NCBI GenBank assembly: GCA_036266975.1 | Contig: DATAWZ010000240.1 | Location: 1 to 19,196 of the forward strand | DNA from: DATAWZ01 sp036266975 | GTDB lineage: Bacteria; Actinomycetota; Thermoleophilia; Solirubrobacterales; Solirubrobacteraceae | Direction of reading: 5' to 3' | Length of the DNA: 19,196 nucleotides | Part shown: in pieces, positions 13,881-19,196 of the stretch | Layout: each line of letters starts with the position of its first letter | Numbering within the stretch: the stretch's first letter is position 1 | Position numbers and translations under genes: made by a program | The notes under the pieces: model-generated | What the model saw: only the letters and a program-made list of their open reading frames with translations | The model's database searches: none | What the model was told of the DNA's origin: nothing

Positions 13881-15806
13881 GTGAGAGTCGAAGGATCTGC
13901 CACGACCCCCCGGGCACGTCAGGGATCCCCGCTGCGCGCTACGGCCCCCCGCGCGGCGGTCGCGGTCGGCGCCGGCCGCGGCGAATGGCTGCTCGCCACG
14001 CTGGCCGTGCTGGCGATCCTCGCCACGACGACGGCGAGCAGCGCGTCGGCCCGGTCCCGCCGTCCGACCGCGCCGAGCTGTCAGCCCGCCCGCGTGAACC
14101 AGCCGGCGACCGTGGCCGGCGGGCGACTCGAGGTCTCACCGGCGCCCGGGGCGCGTGACGCGAGCGCGCTGACCCAGATCAGCATGCTCGGGGCCGCGCC
14201 GGGGTTGCTCAGCGACATCCAGGTCGTCGGCAGCCGCAGCGGGCGACACGCCGGCCATCTCGAGGGCTACTCGCAGGGGGACGGCGCGAGCTTCCTCCCG
14301 GCCCGCGGGTTCGTCCCCGGCGAGGAGGTCTCGGTATCGGGGCGCCTGGGGGCGCAGCGGTTCGGCTGGAGCTTCACCGTCGCGGTTCCCGATCCGATCT
14401 CCAACCCGCCCGTACCGACCTACCCGAAGCCGACCAGCTCCACCCAGATCGCGCACTTCTTCACGCGCCCGGACCTGCAGCCGCCGACGTTCGTGACCAC
14501 GACGAGCAGCCTGGCGAGCGCGGGGCAGCTGTTCTTCCTGACCCCTTACGACGGCCCCGGCCAGGCCGGCCCGATGATCGTCAACGGCCTCGGCTCGCTC
14601 GTGTACTTCCGCGCGCTGCCGACCAACACCGACGCTACCGACTTCGAGGTGCAGCAATACCAGGGCGAACCGGTGCTCACCTGGTGGCAGGGGCTGATCT
14701 CGGTCCACGGCTACGGACTGGGCGAGGGAATGATCGTCAACGACGCCTACCAGACCGCCGATGTCGTCCACGCCGGCAACGGCGAGAGCGCCGACCTGCA
14801 CGAGTTCCAGCTGCTGGGGAACGGGTCGGCGCTGGTCACTGCCTACCACCCGATCCGCTGCGACCTCGCCTCGGCCGGCGGGCCGGCCAACGGCACCCTC
14901 GTGGACTCGATGTTCCAGGAGATCGACGTCCGCACCGGCCTGGTTCGCCTGGAGTGGAGTGCGCTCAACCACCTGCCGTTGCGCGACTCCTATGCCTCGA
15001 TCGTCGGGAAGTTCGCCCGCTTCCCCTACGACTGGCTGCACCTGAACTCGGTCGACGTCGCCAGCGACGGGTCGTTCATCGTCTCCGGGCGCAACACGTG
15101 GGCGGTGTACGGGGTCAACGCCCGCTCCGGGGGGATCGACTGGGAGCTCGGCGGGCGCCAGTCGACCTTTCGCCTGGGCCCTGGGGTCCAGACCGCCTTC
15201 CAGCACGACGCGCGCCAACAGCCCAACGGGGAGATCACCGCGTTCGACAACGGCGACTCACCGCAGATCCATGTCCAGTCGCGTGGGGTGGAGGTAGGGC
15301 TCGACTTCCAGACGCACACGGCCACACTGATGCGCAGCGCCGTGCACCCCGGGTCGGCGATCCTCTCGGCGAGCATGGGCAGCGTGCAGCCGCTGAGCGG
15401 CGGGAACTGGGTGATCGGCTGGGGGCAGATTCCCGACGTCAGCGAGCTGAACGCGAGCGGCCATCTCGTGTTCGACGGCCACTTCGCCTCGCCGTCCACG
15501 CGCTCCTACCGGGCGCAGGTCTTCCCGTGGGTCGGCGCACCCGGCAACCTTCCCTCCATCGACGTCATCCCCAGGCCGACCGGAACCGCGGCGGTGGCCG
15601 CGAGTTGGAACGGCTCGACGGCGCTCGCCGCCTGGCGCCTGCTGGGCGGGCCCACAGCGGCCAGCATGCAGGGGATCACCGTCGTGCCCCGCACCGGCTT
15701 CGAGACGCTGATCGGACTCCCGGCGCCCGTGCCGCGCTTCGTCGCCGTACAAGCGCTCAGCGTGCAGGGGGCCCTGATCGGGCAGAGCCAGACCATCGCC
15801 GGCTGA
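13881..15806 (+). CDS. Secreted arylsulfotransferase (ASST)-family protein
   Basis: This is a 641-residue protein. A long, basic N-region (1-34) leads to a hydrophobic segment at about 36-50 (EWLLATLAVLAILAT) and a TASSASA cleavage-type site, so it is exported or anchored. The mature part is a beta-propeller-like chain with the ASST-family landmarks TPYDGPGQAGPMIV (221-234), ADLHEFQLLGNGSALVTAY (304-322), YDWLHLNSVDV (383-393), GSFIVSGRNT (397-406) and QHDARQQPNGEITAFDNG (441-458). Family members include PAPS-independent aryl sulfotransferases that move sulfate between phenols, but in actinobacteria most are uncharacterised and the true reaction may differ. GTG 13881 is preceded by AGGA at 13869-13872 with 8-nt spacing. 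Upstream lies the 12+12 inverted repeat. The gene continues to a TGA 16 bp before a second inverted repeat. Confidence 0.82.
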   Translation: MRVEGSATTPRARQGSPLRATAPRAAVAVGAGRGEWLLATLAVLAILATTTASSASARSRRPTAPSCQPARVNQPATVAGGRLEVSPAPGARDASALTQISMLGAAPGLLSDIQVVGSRSGRHAGHLEGYSQGDGASFLPARGFVPGEEVSVSGRLGAQRFGWSFTVAVPDPISNPPVPTYPKPTSSTQIAHFFTRPDLQPPTFVTTTSSLASAGQLFFLTPYDGPGQAGPMIVNGLGSLVYFRALPTNTDATDFEVQQYQGEPVLTWWQGLISVHGYGLGEGMIVNDAYQTADVVHAGNGESADLHEFQLLGNGSALVTAYHPIRCDLASAGGPANGTLVDSMFQEIDVRTGLVRLEWSALNHLPLRDSYASIVGKFARFPYDWLHLNSVDVASDGSFIVSGRNTWAVYGVNARSGGIDWELGGRQSTFRLGPGVQTAFQHDARQQPNGEITAFDNGDSPQIHVQSRGVEVGLDFQTHTATLMRSAVHPGSAILSASMGSVQPLSGGNWVIGWGQIPDVSELNASGHLVFDGHFASPSTRSYRAQVFPWVGAPGNLPSIDVIPRPTGTAAVAASWNGSTALAAWRLLGGPTAASMQGITVVPRTGFETLIGLPAPVPRFVAVQALSVQGALIGQSQTIAG

Positions 15807-15822
15807 GTAGCGCTCATCACCT

Positions 15823-15840
15823 TGACGGTGAAAACCGTCA
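15823..15840 (+). promoter_or_regulatory. Perfect 7-bp inverted repeat ahead of the alpha/beta hydrolase
   Basis: TGACGGT (15823-15829), GAAA loop, ACCGTCA (15834-15840) is a perfect inverted repeat 16 bp after the arylsulfotransferase stop. A GAAA tetraloop would make a stable RNA hairpin, but no T-run follows, so a classical terminator is unlikely. It also overlaps a TTGACG hexamer (15822-15827) and precedes the possible promoter of the next gene, so it could be an operator. Confidence 0.55.
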
Positions 15841-15850
15841 CGCTAATTGA

Positions 15851-15859
15851 TGTAATACT
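15851..15859 (+). promoter_or_regulatory. Possible extended -10 element for the alpha/beta hydrolase
   Basis: TG-T-AATACT matches an extended -10 (TGn followed by a hexamer with 4 of 6 consensus positions) in an AT-rich pocket that is unusual for this DNA. Transcription would begin near 15866, at the GTG codons 15864 and 15867, which implies a leaderless mRNA. This fits the lack of any Shine-Dalgarno sequence there. Confidence 0.35.
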
Positions 15860-15866
15860 GTCGGTG

Positions 15867-16859
15867 GTGTCCCATCCCCGCTCACGCACTATGGTGGCGG
15901 CGACGATGGCGGCGGCGGGTGCGGCGTGGGCCTGGCAGGGCCTCGCCGACCGGCGCGCGATCGCCGCGGATCCCGTCCACGACGCCCTGGAGCGCGAGCC
16001 CGGTGGCCGCGAGCGACCGGTCCACGCCCTCGACGGCACGCGCCTGCACGTGCGCGAGTTCGGTCCGCCTGAGGGCTCGCCGCTGGTGCTCGTGCACGGC
16101 TGGACGTGCGCGCTGCGGTTCTGGACGCTGCAGATCCAGGCCCTGGCCAGCGAGCGGCGCGTGATCGCCTACGACCTGCGCGGGCACGGCGCCAGTGCGT
16201 CGGCGGGCACCGACGGCTACTCGATCGAGGCGCACGCCGGCGACTTGGACGCGGTCCTATCGGCCGTCCTCGCCCCCGACGAGCGGGCCGTCGTGGCCGG
16301 GCACTCGCTCGGCGCGATGACGCTCGTGGCCTGGGCCGGCGCCCACGCCGGTGCGGTCGGCGAGCGCCTGCGCGCCGCCGCGTTGATCAACACCGGGGTG
16401 GGCGACCTGATCTCCGAGTCCTTCGTCGTGCGCGCCCCGACCGCGCTGGCCGCCGCGCGCGACGCCGTCGGGCGGGTCCTGCTGAGCGCGCGGGCGCCGC
16501 TGCCGCCGGCGAGCCCGATCAGCCATCGGGCCGTGCGGTACATCGCGCTCAGCCCGACCGCCTCGCCCGCGCAGGTCGACTTCTGCGAGCGGATGGTGCT
16601 CGCCTGCCCGCGCGATTCCCGTGCCGGCTGCGGCGGAACGCTCACGCGGCTGGACCTGCGCGAGGCGGTGGCGAGCCTCGACGTGCCGACCACGGTCATC
16701 GCCGGTGAGCGGGACCGCTTGACGCCCCCGGCGCACGCGCGCGGGCTTGCCGCCGCGCTGCCGAACCTCGAGCGCGAGCTCGTCCTCGCGGGCGCGGGGC
16801 ACATGACGCCGGTGACCGATCCCGAGCTGGTGACCGCCGAGCTGCGGCGCCTCGGCTGA
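15867..16859 (+). CDS. Alpha/beta hydrolase, membrane-anchored or exported
   Basis: This is a 330-residue alpha/beta-hydrolase-fold enzyme when read from GTG 15867. The oxyanion motif LVHGWTC is at about 75-81, the nucleophile elbow AGHSLGA puts Ser at 147, the acid is Asp283 in AGERDRLTP, and the His is 312 in GAGHMTPV. The family includes lipases, esterases, haloperoxidase-like and epoxide-type hydrolases, and the substrate is not predictable. A short basic start (HPRSR) and a hydrophobic stretch (VAATMAAAGAAWAWQGL) suggest a membrane anchor or signal. The cap region contains three Cys (near CERMVLAC and GCGG) that could form a disulfide, again pointing outside the cytoplasm. The start is uncertain: GTG 15864/15867 fits a leaderless transcript, ATG 15891 is the next option, and the frame is open to 15822. 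It is close to, but probably transcribed separately from, the arylsulfotransferase gene. Confidence 0.83.
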   Translation: MSHPRSRTMVAATMAAAGAAWAWQGLADRRAIAADPVHDALEREPGGRERPVHALDGTRLHVREFGPPEGSPLVLVHGWTCALRFWTLQIQALASERRVIAYDLRGHGASASAGTDGYSIEAHAGDLDAVLSAVLAPDERAVVAGHSLGAMTLVAWAGAHAGAVGERLRAAALINTGVGDLISESFVVRAPTALAAARDAVGRVLLSARAPLPPASPISHRAVRYIALSPTASPAQVDFCERMVLACPRDSRAGCGGTLTRLDLREAVASLDVPTTVIAGERDRLTPPAHARGLAAALPNLERELVLAGAGHMTPVTDPELVTAELRRLG

Positions 16860-16891
16860 GGCGCCCCGAGCCTCGCGGCGGCGATCACGGT

Positions 16892-17254
16892 ATGCGAACA
16901 TCGTTGCCTCGGGTGTCGCAGCTCGCCAGCACATCAGTAGGAACGCCGCGCAGCACCTACACGACGTACAGCATCGGCTGCGCTGCCGTGTGGGCCGGCA
17001 TCCTCGCCGTCTCGCGGCGCCGGCTGGACTCGGAGGGTCGGAGCGCGCTTCGGCTTGTGTGTGGCGGGTGGTGGATTGGATGGACGTCGGCCACCATCGC
17101 CCGGGTGAGCTTTCCACCGCCGAAGAAGCTCACGCCCGAGGCCGAGGCGAAGCTCCGCGTCGTGTCGCTCGTCTTGGTCGCCGGCGGTCTCATCAACGTG
17201 ATTCGCCTGCTCATTGCCGGCAGGCCCCCGGCGAGCAGCAGCGCACACTCCTAG
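16892..17254 (+). CDS. Small membrane protein of unknown function
   Basis: A 120-residue protein with three likely TM helices at about 23-41 (TYTTYSIGCAAVWAGILAV without its first residues), 52-71 (ALRLVCGGWWIGWTSATIAR) and 90-109 (VVSLVLVAGGLINVIRLLIA). Two short basic or Pro-rich loops (SRRRLDSEGR; SFPPPKKLTPEAEAK) connect them. The alternation of hydrophobic helices with charged loops and the GGWWIGW-TIAR pattern support a real protein of the DUF type. ATG 16892 is used; a GTG at 16913 is an alternative. No ribosome binding site stands out. I do not recognise the family. It lies just left of an IS3 element and may have survived as a host gene next to the insertion. Confidence 0.6.
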   Translation: MRTSLPRVSQLASTSVGTPRSTYTTYSIGCAAVWAGILAVSRRRLDSEGRSALRLVCGGWWIGWTSATIARVSFPPPKKLTPEAEAKLRVVSLVLVAGGLINVIRLLIAGRPPASSSAHS

Positions 17255-17337
17255 TGGTGCCTCCGGTAAATCCAGTCGTCGATTCGCGAGCGAAAAGTTC
17301 CAAGGAATTGGGCTTGGGGAGAGGAGCTGCAAGGTCT
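17255..17337 (+). other. Probable left end of the IS3-family element
   Basis: The 83 bp before OrfA should contain the left terminal repeat. GTGGTGCCTCCGGTAAATCC (17256-17275) is the best candidate because IS3 ends usually begin TG and sit 40-80 bp before OrfA. No inverted copy is seen right of the element, so the boundary is unproven. GAGGAG at 17321-17326 and AAGG at 17331-17334 could serve as OrfA ribosome binding sites. Confidence 0.35.
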
Positions 17338-17640
17338 ATGTCACGAGCGAGGAAGTATTCAGAGGAGCTGCGCGAGCGTTCGGTGTGGCTGGTGGCCGAG
17401 AGCGGCCGGCCGATCGCGCATGTCGCCCGGGATCTGGATGTCGGCGCGGAGGCGCTGCGGCTGTGGGTTCGCCAGGCCGAGGCGGATGCCGGCAAGCGCT
17501 CCGATCTGCTGGCCAGCGGCGAGCGGCAGGAGCTGGCGGCGTTGCGCGGCGAGGTCAAGGACCTGCGGCGCGCGAACGAGATCCTGAAGGCCGCCAGCGC
17601 TTTTTTCGCGAGGGAACTCGACCCGCCCCGATCGAGGTGA
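17338..17640 (+). CDS. IS3-family transposase OrfA (DNA-binding subunit)
   Basis: The 100-residue protein starts at ATG 17338. KYSEELRERSVWLVAESGRP, then IAHVARDLDVGAEALRLWVR, is the helix-turn-helix of IS3 OrfA proteins. A leucine-zipper-like coiled coil follows (ERQELAALRGEVKDLRRANE, then ILKAASAFFAREL), ending at TGA 17638-17640. Both parts have normal length and no lesions. OrfA binds the IS ends and, through programmed -1 frameshifting, becomes the N-terminal half of the OrfAB transposase. A slippery heptamer is present near its 3' end. The downstream OrfB is broken, so the element cannot move by itself, but the isolated OrfA could still act as a DNA-binding repressor of related copies. 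Confidence 0.85.
   Translation: MSRARKYSEELRERSVWLVAESGRPIAHVARDLDVGAEALRLWVRQAEADAGKRSDLLASGERQELAALRGEVKDLRRANEILKAASAFFARELDPPRSR
17601..17607 (+). promoter_or_regulatory. Programmed -1 frameshift site (T_TTT_TTC)
   Basis: Six T's then C, exactly in the X_XXY_YYZ phase of OrfA (GCT-TTT-TTC). A -1 slip moves the ribosome into the frame that reads REGTRPAPIEVSRFIDERK and LGAEPICR, the OrfB start. The stretch is conspicuous as the only T6 run in this GC-rich area. Confidence 0.7.
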
Positions 17641-17795
17641 GCCGGTTCATCGATGAGCGCAAGGCTGATCTCGGGGCCGAGCCGATCTGCCGGACCGCCT
17701 GGGCGTGTCGGCGGCCGCGTACTACCAGCGCGCCACCGGGCCGTCGTCCTTGACGTCTTCAGCCGCTTGCTGGTCGGCTGGCAGTTCGCCAGCAA
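17607..17795 (+). pseudogene. IS3-family transposase OrfB remnant with frameshift and internal deletion
   Basis: After the -1 slip the OrfB frame reads IEVSRFIDERKADLGAEPIC (17631-17690), the standard OrfB N-terminus. One missing base near 17694-17698 moves the homology to another frame (RLGVSAAAYYQRATG, 17696-17740). It then jumps without a gap in the DNA to VVLDVFSRLLVGWQFAS (17743-17793), the segment with the second catalytic Asp of the DDE domain. About 100 codons between these two parts, holding the first Asp, are missing, as is everything after the second Asp including the Glu. The frame then runs through unrelated sequence to TGA 17869-17871. The element is clearly dead. Confidence 0.7.
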
Positions 17796-17905
17796 GGAAT
17801 TCGGGCGGCTCACGCCAGCCGACGCACGGGCACTGCTCGCCCGGCGAGCACCGGCCGGCCGCAGCCGCTGAGTAGCACGCGCTCGCTCGGCGCAGGGGCG
17901 TAGGC

Positions 17906-18229
17906 TCAGTCCGCGTCGCGCGGGTCCATCGGCCCGGAGTCAACCGGTCGTACCGTCGCGCTCACGACGTGGACGTTCAGCTCGGTCGGCCGCGCGAGGA
18001 GGCCGTCGAGTCCGCGCTGGAATTCAGCGAACGCCGCCGAGGCGTAGTGGGCGTCCATGGCCGTCTGGTCGGTCCACTCGCCGACCAGGAGAAAGTGGTC
18101 GGGGTCGCCGAGCACCTCGGCGTACGTGTACCGCTCGGCGCCATCGGCTCGCGCGGCGGACAGCCGCGCGAGGAGTTCCTCGCGCCGACCGGCGATCCCG
18201 AACAGGTCCGCGACGGCGAGCACTGGCAT
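17906..18229 (-). CDS. ABM-domain (antibiotic biosynthesis monooxygenase-like) protein
   Basis: A 107-residue protein with the ferredoxin-like ABM fold pattern: an N-terminal strand AVADLFGIAGRREELLARL, then the strand ERYTYAEVLGDPDHFLLVGEW (32-52), helix TAMDAHYASAAFAEFQRGLD (56-75) and a last strand ELNVHVVSATVRP. His45-Phe46, Trp52 and His61 sit at the positions usually conserved in this family. Members are cofactor-free monooxygenases on aromatic polyketides, heme-degrading or signal-degrading enzymes, or quinol oxidases, and many have no known role. ATG 18229 gives a full-length domain. No good ribosome binding site precedes it. It is transcribed toward the IS3 remnant and stands alone. 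Confidence 0.82.
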   Translation of the reverse strand: MPVLAVADLFGIAGRREELLARLSAARADGAERYTYAEVLGDPDHFLLVGEWTDQTAMDAHYASAAFAEFQRGLDGLLARPTELNVHVVSATVRPVDSGPMDPRDAD

Positions 18230-18468
18230 CGCCGGTATTGTGCACGCTCCCGGCGCCTACGGCAGCACCTGCTCGGGTGTCGGTCTCGGGCGGGGTACCG
18301 ACAAGGCCGACCCGCGCGGAGTCATCTCAGTCCCTCACGCGGGTCGAGCATGATCTGCGCGGCGCGATGAGGACGTTCGACTCCGCGGCTCGCTGGGACG
18401 CGAGTTCCCATCTGCCGCCGCGCCCCCGCGGAGCATGGCCGCGTCCTGCACGTCTGAGGTGAGATGCC
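18230..18468. other. Intergenic stretch between the ABM gene and the decarboxylase-like pseudogene
   Basis: Short open frames occur on both strands, but none has a start with ribosome binding site and a recognisable domain. GAGGTGAG at 18456-18463 is a strong Shine-Dalgarno sequence for the next gene. The stretch should hold the ABM promoter on the minus strand, but I see no clear consensus there. Confidence 0.35.
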
Positions 18469-19173
18469 GTGCCGATGAGCACGACACACCCACCGTCGGA
18501 GGCACTCGCCGGTGTAAGCCGTCTCGCCGAGGCGCTGCTCTGCGAGCGGGCCGCCGCGGTCATCCCACCGAGCGCCCCTCCAGCGCCGTGGAGGTCCCCT
18601 ACAGGCGGTCTTCTGGCTGCACCGCTCCCTGCCGAGCGCTGCCAGCACCGTGGCGCCGGCGCTGCGCGCGATGCTTCCCCTCGCTGTCGGCGCGTTCGTG
18701 CATTACCCGAGCGGCGCGGTCGGACCGTAAAGCGAGATCCTCACGTGCCCCACGCTGGTCCGGGGCCCCGGCGGCCCGGCCCTGCACTGCCGTTCATCGC
18801 CGTCGACTCGCCGGCCAGCGTCCGCGGCGGTCGCGATAACTGGGCGCTGCCGAAGGTACTGGCCGAGCTCCACGGCAATCCCACCCAGGACCACGTGCTG
18901 CGCGCCGACGGCGAGGGCTGGTGGGTCAGCGCACGCGTGCGCCCAGCACGAGGGCCCGCTATCCCGCTTGCCTTCCGCACCCGCATCGCCCAGGTCTTCC
19001 CCGACCACAGCACCCGCGCCGCCCGGCTGACCAGCCAGGGCCGCGGCCGGCTCGCCCTGGTCGACCTTGACGTGGACACCCGCTCCTCGCCGCGCACATG
19101 GATCAAGCCCGGCCGTCACCTGGGCCTGATCGTCAACGGCGAAGGGTTCGTCGGCACCGCGGATCCCTTCTAA
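18469..19173 (+). pseudogene. Acetoacetate-decarboxylase-like protein, broken by two frameshifts and a stop
   Basis: The first part (from GTG 18469 after the GAGGTGAG ribosome binding site, or ATG 18475) ends in PPSAPPAPWRS, the usual start of actinobacterial acetoacetate-decarboxylase-like proteins. At a C4 run (18596-18599) homology shifts by one base into another frame and continues as LQAVFWLHRSLPSAASTVAP, then ALRAMLPLAVGAFVHYPSG, then AVGP. A TAA at 18728-18730 follows, where Tyr is expected, and then SEILTCPTLVRGPGGPALH. Near 18787 one base is missing and the original frame resumes as LPFIAVDSPASVRGGRDNWA, then LPKVLAELHGNPT, running to TAA 19171-19173. The uninterrupted frame between start and stop is therefore misleading: its middle 60 residues are out of frame. 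The WALPK Lys corresponds to the Schiff-base region of the family. Without assembly errors, the gene is inactive. Members of this family are often found with polyketide or fatty-acid genes. Confidence 0.65.
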
Positions 19174-19196
19174 GGCCGCCCGCCCCGCAGGAGCTC

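Larger units (their letters stand above)
17338..17795 (+). mobile_element. Decayed IS3-family insertion sequence
   Basis: It combines an intact OrfA, a frameshift site and a deleted OrfB. A complete IS3 element is about 1.2-1.5 kb, so about two thirds is lost. The right terminal repeat and any target-site duplication are not found before the ABM gene at 17906. Confidence 0.7.

Noticed and set aside
14136..15218. A 360-codon minus-strand frame opposite the arylsulfotransferase
   Set aside because: The plus strand has the signal peptide, ribosome binding site and family motifs. The antisense frame is compositionally random.
18322..18648. Minus-strand 108-codon frame near the right end
   Set aside because: It is antisense to the start of the decarboxylase-like pseudogene and its strong ribosome binding site, with no motif of its own.
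1..19196. tRNA or rRNA genes
   Set aside because: I scanned by eye for tRNA-like T-arm and acceptor-stem patterns and for conserved rRNA segments and found none. This was not a covariance-model search.

Overview
The window is very GC-rich DNA with strong G/C bias at third codon positions, many GTG starts and few recognisable promoters. The gene families are acyl-CoA dehydrogenases, a GAF-LuxR regulator, an SDR like the reductase half of mycobacterial fatty acyl-CoA reductases, a secreted arylsulfotransferase-family protein and IS3 and mutator-type transposase pieces. Together they point to a high-GC actinomycete, most likely of the Thermoleophilia/Solirubrobacterales type. That placement is an inference; there is no rRNA or other marker gene here.

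Left flank (1-1800): a graveyard. It holds the last codons of an unknown gene, the C-terminal tail of a mutator/IS256-type transposase on the minus strand, a 5'-truncated HNH-type zinc-binding protein on the plus strand, and a 5'-truncated ASCH-like fragment on the minus strand. The transposase tail and the HNH fragment are head to head and both lack their 5' halves, which looks like a deletion scar.

Core (1806-10053): two divergent, tightly packed transcription units. Leftward runs an AidB-type acyl-CoA dehydrogenase homologue, two tandemly duplicated nitrilase-superfamily hydrolases and a small membrane protein. The aidB-nitrilase-nitrilase genes overlap by 4 and 10 nt. Rightward runs an FAD-dependent oxidoreductase, an acyl-CoA dehydrogenase with an isovaleryl/long-chain-type active-site layout, and a GAF-LuxR regulator. 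A catabolic locus for an amide/nitrile or acyl compound, controlled by the GAF-LuxR protein, is a reasonable hypothesis, but no substrate can be named. The regulator ends in a 30-bp tandem duplication and is followed by three imperfect 70-bp repeats.

Middle (10275-16859): a large secreted beta-solenoid-like protein and a fatty-acyl-reductase-like SDR point left; a secreted arylsulfotransferase-family protein and an alpha/beta hydrolase point right. The SDR/arylsulfotransferase intergenic region carries a 12+12 bp inverted repeat. A second perfect inverted repeat precedes the hydrolase, which may be leaderless.

Right flank (16892-19196): a small membrane protein, a decayed IS3-family element with an intact OrfA and a canonical T_TTT_TTC slippery site, an ABM-domain monooxygenase-like protein, and an acetoacetate-decarboxylase-like pseudogene with two frameshifts and a stop codon. 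Decay and transposase debris cluster at both ends, while the middle is intact.
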